Source: Mycetohabitans endofungorum (lineage in GTDB: Bacteria > Pseudomonadota > Gammaproteobacteria > Burkholderiales > Burkholderiaceae). From it: 64,000 bases of DNA. The DNA lies in NCBI RefSeq assembly GCF_037477895.1, contig NZ_CP132744.1:930001-994000 (forward strand), given 5' to 3'. Below, one piece after another: positions 16,955 through 25,544 of the stretch; the first letter of the stretch is position 1, and the number at the start of each line of letters is the position of its first letter. The notes beneath the pieces were generated by a model. The model was given only the letters and a program-made list of their open reading frames with translations. It was not told the DNA's origin and searched no databases. Position numbers and translations under genes: made by a program.

Positions 16955-17029
16955 ATAAAATCCAATATTTAAACGGCAGCGACAGTTCAGCCTATTGCGC
17001 TGTGGGACGCGACGTGGCCCGCGGAATAA

Positions 17030-17272
17030 CGGAAAACGTGAACGACTACTCGATGAAGCGCTGAACGGATCCTGCTACGGTACGTCCGTGGCGCTGTTGT
17101 CTGCCACGGCTGCACGCAATCTCGCCATTGCCTTCGAGCACTATAACGAAAAGCATCCGCATAGCGCGTTGAAATATCGCTCGCTACACGAGTTCCAACG
17201 CACGCCAATCCTCGTTGTCGAGCGCTTCTTCGCCGATCGTGGTGCGTACGCCGAGGATGACCGGCAGCGATA
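17030..17272 (+). pseudogene. IS3-family transposase C-terminal relic
   Basis: The frame contains [26 protein letters not shown], the C-terminal signature of IS3-type OrfB transposases. An adjacent phase has NVNDYSMKR, recalling the usual ...DYV..MP.. block. Only about 80 residues remain and the catalytic core is lost. It sits just downstream of tRNA-Arg, a common integration neighbourhood. Confidence 0.65.
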
Positions 17273-17562
17273 AAAATAGTTCAGGTATCGCAGTGGTCTG
17301 AATCTATACGGTCTATGCGCTGCGCTTGTTAGCTGGGGCGTGCTCTGCAACGTAGGTGGTCGCACCCGCTGTACTCGCCGCACAACGCTAGGCCTTGCGT
17401 GACGCGCATCGCGCAAGGCAATCGTTGTTGCCGAAGTTGCCATTACAATCGACGCCAGTAGGTTAACACTTGCACGGCGAAGTACCCTGCTTAAAGGCAC
17501 CGCCCATTTTGCTGTGGCGGAGTATTGTTATTTTAATTTTCTTACTAGTGAAGTTTATAAAG
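17273..17562. other. Gap upstream of lipoprotein gene
   Basis: The last 100 bases before the lipoprotein gene are AT-rich (for example TTGTTATTTTAATTTTCTTAC) and may hold its promoter. No further feature is recognised. Confidence 0.3.
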
Positions 17563-18672
17563 ATGCCTATTTCGCGCACAGCGCTGGCATGCACGCTCGT
17601 GTTATCCGCATGCGGCGGCGATGATTCCGTTATACGTGATTCCTCCACCAAAACATATGAGCAGATCGACCATGAGCCTGGGCATGCCCATCTGCTCATG
17701 CGCGGTCCCCACCATACGGCGCTGAAATTACCACAGCGGCTGGGCGGTGAGGGGCTGACCGATGGGGACGAGAGCCACCTGAGACAAGATCCAATAGACG
17801 TGGTAAAAGACCACGCTTATTGGAAGGCCATTTATGGCACGACCTTTTATGGGCTGAGAGCGCTTTGGATAAGTGGGGTGCTGTCGGATATGCTGCAAGG
17901 TGCTTTCGATGAGCCGCCGCAGCGCGCAAGCGCATCTTCACCGCCGCCGTCGGATGGCGTCTCCAAATGGGAGGCTTGCCCGTACGGCGGCTCGATGCAC
18001 CTAACTCGCAGGGAAGCGGCCGGGCCGGAACGCGCGGTGACGATACATGCGGCTTACGTGCAGTGCCGAGTAAGCGATTTCACATTGGGTACCGAAGTCG
18101 AGTTGACCGGCGAAGCATCGATTTCCGTGAAGGAGAAGGCTACGCTCCAGAGCGCTGTCGCCACCATGGGAGGAAACGGTGGCGCACTGTGCGTAAGTGA
18201 CATGCATACGTCGATGGCCATCCACGGTGGTGTCTCAATCAGGCAGACTAACAGCTTAAACAGCGTTCCCCCGATTCGCTTTCTTAATACGCAACCCGGC
18301 TTTACCGTTTCGCAGACGTCGTCAGATGGCAATAAAAGCACAATCGGTTTGCAAGACGTCAGCGTGACGCGTCGAGCACTCGGCAGCGACGGGTCGGAAC
18401 AGCTATGGCTGAAGGGCGCGTTGACGTTGCAACGCGACGTGTCGATAGCTGCTGGCCTCATGCCGGAAAAACTGGACATTCATGTGGATACTCCTCTAAA
18501 CCCCCTCTTGATATCGGCACGTGGGATAGATGCCGGTTCATTGATCGCGATAACAAAACAGGACAATAAAGCAACTTTGGCCGACTGGACCGGCTCAAGC
18601 GATCTCGTCATCCATGCGGACACGCCCATTAATACCTCGCTTCGCGAGCTATTGAACCTGTTTCATAATTAA
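17563..18672 (+). CDS. Putative lipoprotein of unknown function
   Basis: A 369-residue protein from the ATG at 17563; the longer frame from 17470 adds a leader without a ribosome binding site. It begins MPISRTALACTLVLSACGGDD, a lipoprotein signal with lipidated Cys at about residue 16 and Gly-Gly-Asp-Asp after it, so outer-membrane sorting is likely. The mature part starts polar and His-rich. The C-terminal 200 residues alternate polar and hydrophobic residues with many Thr, Val and Gly (GTEVELTGEASISVKEKATLQ; LKGALTLQRDVSIA), suggesting beta-solenoid or beta-sandwich structure. No family was recognised. Confidence 0.7.
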   Translation: MPISRTALACTLVLSACGGDDSVIRDSSTKTYEQIDHEPGHAHLLMRGPHHTALKLPQRLGGEGLTDGDESHLRQDPIDVVKDHAYWKAIYGTTFYGLRALWISGVLSDMLQGAFDEPPQRASASSPPPSDGVSKWEACPYGGSMHLTRREAAGPERAVTIHAAYVQCRVSDFTLGTEVELTGEASISVKEKATLQSAVATMGGNGGALCVSDMHTSMAIHGGVSIRQTNSLNSVPPIRFLNTQPGFTVSQTSSDGNKSTIGLQDVSVTRRALGSDGSEQLWLKGALTLQRDVSIAAGLMPEKLDIHVDTPLNPLLISARGIDAGSLIAITKQDNKATLADWTGSSDLVIHADTPINTSLRELLNLFHN

Positions 18673-18811
18673 GCAAAAACGGACCGGAGTGGCGTGGGTA
18701 GGCAATGGCGTGCCGCTGGTCTGATGGCACGGTGGGGTTGCTGTAGCCTGTATGCTATTGCTCCCCCACCGCGCCTCAACCGGCAGGCCGCCGGTGAGGC
18801 AATAGGGTATG

Positions 18812-18988
18812 CTACTGTTCGTCGGCCGGCTTACCGGGGACAACCTCAGAAAGGTCGTCCTTGCGCACTTCAGCTTCGCGCACAGTTGTGCCTTGATCGT
18901 CGGTTTCGGATACGTCGGTGGTAAACGTATCGGAGTCGTTTTCGCCCGATGTTTGTTGCTGTTCGGGGGAATTGGAGCGGTTTGTCAT
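18812..18988 (-). CDS. Small acidic protein (58 residues) with strong ribosome binding site
   Basis: The ATG at 18988 is preceded by AAGGAGGACTGA, a near-perfect ribosome binding site. The 58-residue product is hydrophilic and acidic. It starts MTNRSNSPEQQQTSGENDSD and ends DLSEVVPGKPADEQ, with no hydrophobic segment or cysteine, so it is probably cytoplasmic and partly disordered. It lies about 115 bases downstream of the manganese-catalase relic on the same strand and may once have been its operon partner. It is not recognised. Confidence 0.6.
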   Translation of the reverse strand: MTNRSNSPEQQQTSGENDSDTFTTDVSETDDQGTTVREAEVRKDDLSEVVPGKPADEQ

Positions 18989-19102
18989 TCAGTCCTCCTT
19001 GCTTGAGCAGGTGTAGTGCTATGACTTCTTAGCAACTCGTGTTCCACGAGGGCACAGTGGCCTATCAAACCGGCGTTTATGTGCCGTCTCGCGCGTTATT
19101 TT
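18989..19102. other. Gap between small acidic gene and catalase relic
   Basis: No coding region. It may hold the promoter of the small acidic gene now that the upstream catalase gene is dead. Confidence 0.25.
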
Positions 19103-19560
19103 TCATCCCAAGTTCCGCTCCGGTGTGTCGCTTCCGTCGCCACCGTCGACTGGCGCTGTTGGGTTCTCCGCCAACGTCAGGTCACTGCTTTCATTCCATG
19201 GCCTGCGCACCGACACGCGTCGTCCTCCGACATCTTGAAATAACCACTCGCATACTCGGGAATGCGTGCAACTTTACTCGGCGGGAAGTCCGACGTGACC
19301 GTGTACAGCGCTTTTTCAAAAGACTTTTGGTGTGACACCGTGGATCATTAGAAAGCTTAGCGCCTCGCGCACGCCAGGGTCGCCAGTCACGCTGACCAAT
19401 CGATCGTAAGTGGTCTTGGCACGTGCTTCCGCCGCGATATGGGATCGAAGGTTGATGGCCTCGGCGAGCTTTCTTTTTGCGCGCCCTGGACCCAGCGTGC
19501 TGGCCGCTCGCTCGCGCTCGATGTCCATCAGCGTCCGCTTCTACTAGCGCGGCAAGCATT
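19103..19560 (-). pseudogene. Manganese catalase C-terminal relic
   Basis: Broken frames read ALVEADAD, then ASTLGPGRAKRKLAEAINLR and SHIAAEARAKTTYDRL, then GVREALSFLM. After a frame change they read SHQKSFEKALYTVTSDFPPSK and IPEYASGYFKMS, and finally RGPWNESSDLTLAENPTAPVDG. This is the C-terminal two-thirds of a non-haem manganese catalase, including the His of the HQKSFEKAL motif that binds the metal cluster. At least three frameshifts are needed and the N-terminus is missing. The peroxide-degrading function is lost here. Confidence 0.75.
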
Positions 19561-19706
19561 GGTCAAGACGCTCAAACACCATGTTGCATGCACCCACTGT
19601 CATAAAGCTGTAAAATTGAAATTTTTTCATTGTTTGATGGCCAGTTAGGCTGTGCTGTTCGCCTGCTTCTTCCCGTTACTCTTTCCTATTACTAGACAAA
19701 AAAGAA

Positions 19707-21137
19707 ATGCAAAAACAAGGAGCTTTATCCGGGCTACTATGGGTTGTCGGCATTGGTTTCTTTATGCAAACACTTGACGCCACGATCCTAAATACCGCGT
19801 TGCCAACGATGGCCAGCAATTTCAATAAAAATCCACTGCAAATGCAGTCGATTGTGCTTGCCTACTCATTGACGGTGGTGATGCTGATTCCAGCCTCTGG
19901 CTGGTTAGCAGATCGCTTTGGAACACGGTCCGTATTTTTGGCGGCCATTGCATTATTCACAATAGGTTCCATCGGTTGTGCAACATCGCGCTCGTTGAAC
20001 GAGCTGGTGATTGCGCGGGTGGTGCAAGGGCTGGGCGGCGGTGTGTTATTGCCGGCGGGGCGGCTAGCCATTATGCGAACGTTTCCCCCCAGCCAGTATG
20101 TACAAGCGTTGGGCTTCGTGGCAATACCCGGACTCGTTGGGGCGGTCTTGGGGCCAACGCTTGGGGGCTGGATCGTATCGGTTACCTCCTGGCGCTGGAT
20201 CTTTGTGATGAATGTGCCGATTGGTATAGCGATTTTGATGACAAGCCGGCTTGTTATGAGTAATATAAAATTGCCGGTGCAACGTTTTGATCTAAAAGGT
20301 TATTTTCTGTTTGCAACATGCGTGTTGGCAATTTCGTTGTCGCTCAATGGGTTAACCGATTATAAACTGTCCAGCACCATCCTATTGACGTTAATCGGTG
20401 TCAGCTTGGCGACGTTCGCTGCCTATGGATTGCATGCAGTACGCATGGATTATCCGCTTTTTCCACTGAGTTTATTCCATGTACGCACATACCGTGTGGG
20501 CCTAGTGGGGAATTTGGTCACGCGCATTGGGGGTGATGCGATGCCTTATTTAATCCCGTTGCTATTACAAATCGGCCTCGGTTATTCGCCGTATGAAGCA
20601 GGGATGATGATGTTACCCGTCGCAGCGGCGGCCATGGGAGCAAAACGATTTATTGCCCCTCTCGTGACTCGCTACGGCTATCGTCGTATCTTGGCGAGCA
20701 ACAGCCTGTTAGTAGGCGCAATAATAGCCAGCTTTTCTTTGGTTTCGACAGCGCAACCAGCTGGGTTACGAGTGATTCAACTGCTTGCTTTTGGCGCATT
20801 GTATTCAATACAAACCACTGCAATGAACGCGCTGACGCTAAAGGACCTTGCCGGGCCTGGTGCGAGCAGTGGTAATGCGCTGTTTTCGACTGCTCAAATG
20901 CTGGCTATGAGCTTAAGTGTGACTGTCGCAAGTGTTTTATTGGCCTTTTTCCAATCGCTGTTTACGACCGATATGGGCACGGACTTACTGCCTATCTTTC
21001 GTGCCACTTTTATTTGCATCGGGTTGGTTACCGCAGCCTCGGCTTGGGTATTTTGGCAACTTTCGCCGGATGTAATCCGCAGAGAGGGTCAATGTAGTGT
21101 AACAGGTAAGTGTAGTGAGAAAAGCCTAACGATATGA
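19707..21137 (+). CDS. MFS drug exporter, DHA2 (14-TM) type
   Basis: A 476-residue major-facilitator exporter similar to MdtD/EmrB-type transporters. It has the motif-C-like TLDATILNTALPTM in helix 1, motif A as ADRFGTRSVFL after helix 2, GGGVLLPAGRLAIMR in helix 4 and GPTLGGWIVSVTSWRW in helix 5. Hydrophobic segments fit about 14 helices in the inner membrane. It would expel small molecules in exchange for protons. No regulator or partner is adjacent. Its base composition is lower in GC than the core genes, so transfer is likely. It is not part of the mdtABC operon 8 kb away. Confidence 0.88.
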   Translation: MQKQGALSGLLWVVGIGFFMQTLDATILNTALPTMASNFNKNPLQMQSIVLAYSLTVVMLIPASGWLADRFGTRSVFLAAIALFTIGSIGCATSRSLNELVIARVVQGLGGGVLLPAGRLAIMRTFPPSQYVQALGFVAIPGLVGAVLGPTLGGWIVSVTSWRWIFVMNVPIGIAILMTSRLVMSNIKLPVQRFDLKGYFLFATCVLAISLSLNGLTDYKLSSTILLTLIGVSLATFAAYGLHAVRMDYPLFPLSLFHVRTYRVGLVGNLVTRIGGDAMPYLIPLLLQIGLGYSPYEAGMMMLPVAAAAMGAKRFIAPLVTRYGYRRILASNSLLVGAIIASFSLVSTAQPAGLRVIQLLAFGALYSIQTTAMNALTLKDLAGPGASSGNALFSTAQMLAMSLSVTVASVLLAFFQSLFTTDMGTDLLPIFRATFICIGLVTAASAWVFWQLSPDVIRREGQCSVTGKCSEKSLTI

Positions 21138-21545
21138 TGCATCGGCGCATGTTTGCAGGCGTGACTCACGCTACCGGCTTGCCCGATGTTGTCACGCCGC
21201 GTCCGTGGCTAGGCTCGCATCTGCAATGGCGACGATGACTTGATGCTGTTTAGCGTCAGCGTACCAGCGCTTGGATCGGGAATCCCGGCTACAGGCGCGC
21301 GAGCGCGCTTGATTGATCTTAAACACGCGCGCAAGCTTGATATGGCGCTTATTCACATATTTTGTTTGCAACAATGTGGACAACCTTTGGATACGCAAGC
21401 TAAGTCGTTGTTGCCAAAGCCGAAACTGAGCTTGCTACCGCGTGACGCAGCGACGCACGGTTCCAGCGCGCCCGCCCGCGCAGGGATTTGTGCGTTGCGT
21501 GCGCGAAACGATGTCGAGCGATGCTGCGGCCAAACGCGCACCGTT
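21138..21545. other. Gap between MFS gene and 933-residue gene
   Basis: No gene is supported. A minus-strand frame near 21192-21398 has no ribosome binding site and no recognisable product. Confidence 0.3.
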
Positions 21546-24347
21546 TCAGAAAACCGTGTGACGCAGCCTTAAGTTTGGGAATGCGCGTCGTGGCTGGCGC
21601 GGCGCCGCATCCGGCGCGTTGGGTTCTCGCGTCCCGGCCACTTCGCCATCGTGCCATGCACGACACAGGTCGATCTGCCGCGTCGCCTGCATCAGCGTTT
21701 CAATTAGCTTGCCGCGCAGGTCGCGGTAGCGTTTCGGTGCGCTTTTCATCAGATAAGTGGCCAACTTGTCGTGGCTTGATGCCAAGTCGGCGCGGGGCGC
21801 ATGTGGGTCGACGAGTTCACCCTTTTGCACCGAGATGAACTGGTCGATTGCAACGGCCAGTTGCCGCTCGTGTGCGTTCGTCAACGGCAGTTGGCGCTTC
21901 AGCTTTCGGCATTGCGCCCGTACGGCCAATGCGTCGCGATACAGGCGCTGATCATATTCCAGATCCTTGTCCAATCCAACCAGGATTTCCTTCAGCGCGA
22001 GGCTGCGCGGCATGTCGGCCGGATGGTTTTCGACGCGAATATCCTCGACGTGTGTGACGGTCGCATCCAGCGGGGCGAATATTGCCTTGAATTTGTGTTC
22101 GCGCGACGTGTTGTCGTCGGCGTCCACGGTGCTGAGCCTGACGTCCTCAATGGCGTGCCCGTCCGAAGTTGGGGCAGGCGTGCCGCTCAACTTGTTGACC
22201 ACGTGCTGATAGGTCTGTATTTTGGCCTCCAGCTTTCTACGCAGATAAGCGGCCTGGGTGTCCAGCATGTCTTCAAGCAACTCAATTTGGGTTGTTTGTG
22301 CTTCTCGTGTCGGTTGGGCGAGCCATGTTTTCAAGCTGCTTCGGGTCAGATACTGGCGTGAGTCGTTCCAAGCTTGCTTGGCGGCGCGCGTCGCGCTGTG
22401 CGGTGAGTTCAGCTTGGCGCTGTGAGCCAGGAATGATGACGCTGCCTTCAGCCGTCCCAATGAGTCTTGCGCTGCACGTCGGGCCGTGTTCGCAATAAAT
22501 TGCTGGGTGGACGGTTTGGCGCCACGCGCATCAGAATCGCCGGTGTAAACATATTTGTCGTCGTAGCGTTTGCCGAGCTGGTCTGCGACCTGGCTCAGAA
22601 ATGTTTGACGTTGGTCTTCGCGCTGGTATATCTGTTTGTAGAATGCTGATTGCAGCAGCAAGCCGTCCAACGGCGTTGCAGTGCTGCTGCCCCAATTGAG
22701 CACGTCCATGGATTCCAGGAACGTACGATTCAATTCTGGGTCATCGTCGGTGTAGTAGGTTTGGTAGCGCCGTTGCTTGCGGTAGTCAAAGAGCGCGCGC
22801 TGCGATGATGCGCTCATCATGAGCAGCCCGCTTATTGTCACGGCCAAGAGGCCCCCGGCGACGGCGGGATGGGCTACCGCAGCGCCTGCCGTACCGGCGG
22901 CGATGGCGCCCGCCACACCGGCCTTAGCCAACGTGCTCGCGGCGTAGACAGCGCTGCCAGCGAGGAAACTGTTGTTCCATCGCGCATAGCTTGTAAAGAA
23001 CTGATCCCGCTGTTCCAACTTCAGTGATTGAAATCGCGCGTAGCGGTGCAGCAATTCGGCGTCTTCAGGACTCAGGTGGTGCCCGTTTTGGCGCAATTGA
23101 TCGATCAGGGCATCGATATGTGCGTCTTTCAATCGCGTGTCGGTGGCGGCCTTGGCGGCGCGGAACGCATTGAGCTGCTGGCGCGAACGATGAACCTTGT
23201 ATGCGCCACTGGCGAGCGCCGTGGCGCCGACAAGCGGCTCCAGGCCCAGCGTCGCGAGGCCTGCGACGTGATCCAACGCCGCCGCGGCAGGACTGTCTGA
23301 TGCGCACAGCGCAGCCTTGGCGGCAATGCCGACTGAGGCCTTGGCCAGCACGGTGCTACCGGAAGCGATCGAGCATGCCCCTAATGCGGCATCGGCACGG
23401 TTTTGCTGCCGCGTGAATGTCATCACCTGGCGCTTGACTTCCATAACGGCGCGCAAGCATGTCATCATCGATTGCGCATCGGTGAACAGTCGGACCGAAG
23501 CCGCTTGTGTGGGATGGTTGCGATCTCGCGTTGAGCCGGCAATGCCGGCGAGCCGCTCAAGACAGGCGACCTCTTGTTCGAGTTGCTGGATCGAGCGTTT
23601 TAGTTCTTTGTGGTGCTTGGCGGCATGCGCCATTTCTTGAATGCCTGACTTGATCTCCATGATCGCCAGCAAGGCCAACGTGCCGTCGGCAGCGATTTTC
23701 TCGTTCCGGCTGAAAATTTCCTCGGAAATGCCGGCTCGCTTGATGGTGTCCAGTGGATCCGCTTCAATTAATTCGGAAGACTGATCAAGACCGTCGGAAG
23801 TGGTCTGCGTGTAACCTTTAAAGAGTTGAATCGGGGTAGCCATCGTGGCATATACGCCGCGCATGGCGGTACCTAAGCCCACCCGCGTGATGGCGCGTGG
23901 CAGGCGGACCTCGCGTTGCGACGCATCTGCAACGGATCTTTCCGACGAAACGGTCCGCCGTTCTGACGGGGACCGCGTGATGCGGGCGATCAGGTTCCTG
24001 CAATGCCAAGCAAGGTCGTGTATCTCGGCCAAGCTCAGCGCGGATGAGGTGCTATCGGGCGTGGGCGGGGTTTGCGCTGAAGGTCTGTCCACCGCTGACA
24101 CAGGCACTGAACGCACGTTCCCGTCATGGGGCAGGCTTTCCAATTGAGCCATTGCGCGGCTGCGTGCCTCAACCTGTTTTTTCCATGCGTGAGGCAGACC
24201 TTCAATCTGGCCGTGGTGATACACATGGCTGGACGGCGCCGGCTGCAGCCGCGGTGGGGCGCCGACCAGTTGCGCCAGGCGTTCACCGAAATCCATTGTT
24301 AGGTCTACATCATGATTGCGTGGATGAAGTGACGAGCTCAACATCAT
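21546..24347 (-). CDS. Large unrecognised protein, effector-like
   Basis: A 933-residue protein of unknown family. The N-terminal 60 residues are Ser/Pro/His-rich without a signal peptide (MMLSSSLHPRNHD, then APPRLQPAPSSHVYHHGQ), a composition common in type III effectors. Predicted helices dominate, with coiled-coil-like stretches (HHKELKRSIQQLEQEVACLERL near residue 240). There is a central hydrophobic Ala/Gly-rich block (GVAGAIAAGTAGAAVAHPAV, then AGGLLAVTISGLLMM, about residues 470-510) that could insert in a membrane. The C-terminal third is charged and helical. An imperfect hrpII-like box (TTCG-N16-TACG) lies 92 bases upstream. The HopP1-like gene 3 kb away supports, but does not prove, type III delivery. 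Confidence 0.7.
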   Translation of the reverse strand: MMLSSSLHPRNHDVDLTMDFGERLAQLVGAPPRLQPAPSSHVYHHGQIEGLPHAWKKQVEARSRAMAQLESLPHDGNVRSVPVSAVDRPSAQTPPTPDSTSSALSLAEIHDLAWHCRNLIARITRSPSERRTVSSERSVADASQREVRLPRAITRVGLGTAMRGVYATMATPIQLFKGYTQTTSDGLDQSSELIEADPLDTIKRAGISEEIFSRNEKIAADGTLALLAIMEIKSGIQEMAHAAKHHKELKRSIQQLEQEVACLERLAGIAGSTRDRNHPTQAASVRLFTDAQSMMTCLRAVMEVKRQVMTFTRQQNRADAALGACSIASGSTVLAKASVGIAAKAALCASDSPAAAALDHVAGLATLGLEPLVGATALASGAYKVHRSRQQLNAFRAAKAATDTRLKDAHIDALIDQLRQNGHHLSPEDAELLHRYARFQSLKLEQRDQFFTSYARWNNSFLAGSAVYAASTLAKAGVAGAIAAGTAGAAVAHPAVAGGLLAVTISGLLMMSASSQRALFDYRKQRRYQTYYTDDDPELNRTFLESMDVLNWGSSTATPLDGLLLQSAFYKQIYQREDQRQTFLSQVADQLGKRYDDKYVYTGDSDARGAKPSTQQFIANTARRAAQDSLGRLKAASSFLAHSAKLNSPHSATRAAKQAWNDSRQYLTRSSLKTWLAQPTREAQTTQIELLEDMLDTQAAYLRRKLEAKIQTYQHVVNKLSGTPAPTSDGHAIEDVRLSTVDADDNTSREHKFKAIFAPLDATVTHVEDIRVENHPADMPRSLALKEILVGLDKDLEYDQRLYRDALAVRAQCRKLKRQLPLTNAHERQLAVAIDQFISVQKGELVDPHAPRADLASSHDKLATYLMKSAPKRYRDLRGKLIETLMQATRQIDLCRAWHDGEVAGTREPNAPDAAPRQPRRAFPNLRLRHTVF

Positions 24348-24438
24348 ATCGGGTACTCTCTGGTAGTGCTGACGTTGTCACTCTAGGACGCTTTGCAACG
24401 CGTTACCATGAACGCGCGCGAAGCCCCGTTGCCAGGGG

Positions 24439-24462
24439 CGTACACTGCGGGAAGTTCCCGAA
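24439..24462 (-). promoter_or_regulatory. Imperfect hrpII-type box upstream of 933-residue gene
   Basis: On the minus strand the sequence is TTCG, 16 bases, TACG: one mismatch to the TTCG-N16-TTCG element recognised by HrpB-type AraC regulators in Ralstonia and relatives. The downstream spacing to a -10 element is not convincing, so this is a weak call. Confidence 0.3.
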
Positions 24463-24506
24463 ATACAGTATTGACGTGGCTGCAAGCAATGTAGTCGCGG
24501 CTTTGA

Positions 24507-24872
24507 TCATTGGGGAAGGCGCGTGCGTAATCGCTTTTCGAGAAACCTGACAAGTGCCCAACAGGTGGCGAGCACCTGCCGCTGCCAATGTGGTGGATAG
24601 ACGACGTTCAGCGGCAATGGATCTTGCGCAAACGGCTCCGGCATGGTGACGAGCTGACCATGGCCCAACGCCGGCGCCACGATGAAGCGGGGTAGCGGCG
24701 CGATGTCGAGCCCGGCAACGGCCGCATCGCGGACGACGTCCCCCTGTTGGCGCACCAGCGCGCCTTGAATCTCGACTGTGCGTTGCACGCCGGCGATCCG
24801 CAATTCCCAGCCGGTGCGCCCAGCAAGTTGCGGCTGGTCTTGTCCCCGCACGGACAGGACGGGGCGCTGCAA
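24507..24872 (-). pseudogene. LysR-family regulator C-terminal relic
   Basis: The frame matches the C-terminal part of a LysR substrate-binding domain: RGQDQPQL, TVEIQGALV, GDVVRDAAVAGLDIAPLPRF and PLPLNVVYPP. The helix-turn-helix half is gone, and the open frame runs straight into the pirin fragment on the opposite strand. It is a 5'-deleted gene. Confidence 0.65.
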
Positions 24873-24987
24873 ATCCGCCAGGATGGACGGCTATATGCCG
24901 GCTTGTTCGACGGCGACGCCAGCGAGCACTTCATGCTGCCAGCGCAGCGCTATGCGTATCTGCATGTCGTGTGCGACACGCCGGTAG
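24810..24987 (+). pseudogene. Pirin-family C-terminal fragment
   Basis: The plus strand reads LRLVLSPHGQDGALQIRQD then GRLYAGLFDGDASEHF and YAYLHVV, typical of the C-terminal cupin of pirin/YhhW proteins. The N-terminal metal-binding cupin is missing. It overlaps the LysR relic head to head. Confidence 0.55.
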
Positions 24988-24990
24988 CGG

Positions 24991-25019
24991 CTGAGCCACG
25001 CCACAATGGCGTGGCTCAG
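24991..25019. terminator. Perfect 13-bp hairpin, terminator candidate
   Basis: CTGAGCCACGCCA pairs perfectly with TGGCGTGGCTCAG across a CAA loop. It lies 12 bases after the stop of the minus-strand harpin-like gene. There is no T-tract on either side, so termination is uncertain. Confidence 0.4.
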
Positions 25020-25030
25020 CTATATGACGA

Positions 25031-25504
25031 CTATTGGTAAAACTGATTGCCGGTAGACGGCTGACTGACACCCGAAGGGTCAAAGCCGCTATTGCCGGAC
25101 GCATGGAAGGGGTCTGCGGACTCGGTGGAGTTCGTCGACGCGTCCTTGCTGTTGCTGCTCCCTGGATGGGTGACCGTGCTGGAGTTGTCGTTGGACGCCG
25201 GACTGTTGATCGTGCCCGAGCCACCGCTAGTGACCGGAGGGGTGATCGTGCCCCAGCCGCCACTGGTCACGGGATTGGTGATCGTACCCGAGCCGCCGCT
25301 AGTGACCGGCGCTTTGCCATCGTGCTGGGAATGATCCGCAGCCGAGTGCCCATGATGCGGTGAGCATGGACATTCGCAGTCGCCATCCGTTGACGGGGCC
25401 GGGGAGCGATGCCCGCATGTTGTGTCGTCGTCATCGAACGAATTGTCGTCGTCGCTATGCGAATTCTGCAGCAGGGCCAGCAATTGTTCGATGAGTTTTT
25501 GCAA
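25031..25504 (-). CDS. Harpin-like, Gly/Ser-rich protein, 5'-truncated
   Basis: The frame is open from the edge of the IS481 element (25544) to the stop; the first start codon is a TTG at 25504, giving 157 residues. It begins with an amphipathic helix (DFLQKLIEQLLALLQN), an acidic run, and a Cys/His cluster (CECPCSPHHGH). Three 12-residue repeats follow (PVTSGGSGTITN, PVTSGGWGTITP, PVTSGGSGTINS), then a Ser/Asn/Gly-rich tail. Low-complexity Gly/Ser content with a Leu-rich helix and near absence of aromatic residues resembles harpins. The N-terminal helix plus Cys/His pattern parallels that of the HopP1-like protein beyond the IS, suggesting a paralog whose 5' end and promoter were lost. Confidence 0.6.
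   Translation of the reverse strand: MQKLIEQLLALLQNSHSDDDNSFDDDDTTCGHRSPAPSTDGDCECPCSPHHGHSAADHSQHDGKAPVTSGGSGTITNPVTSGGWGTITPPVTSGGSGTINSPASNDNSSTVTHPGSSNSKDASTNSTESADPFHASGNSGFDPSGVSQPSTGNQFYQ
25203..25311 (-). repeat. 36-bp tandem repeat, three units
   Basis: Three imperfect 36-base units encode the 12-residue repeat PVTSGGxGTIxx of the harpin-like protein; a fourth unit is barely recognisable. Confidence 0.6.
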
Positions 25505-25544
25505 GAAATCGGAGTCGTCCGATGACGTGCCGTTCGCCGGACAC

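Noticed and set aside
24991..25019. Integron attC-like site
   Set aside because: The 13-bp hairpin is perfect with a 3-base loop and lacks the bulged bases and core sites of attC; no integrase is near.
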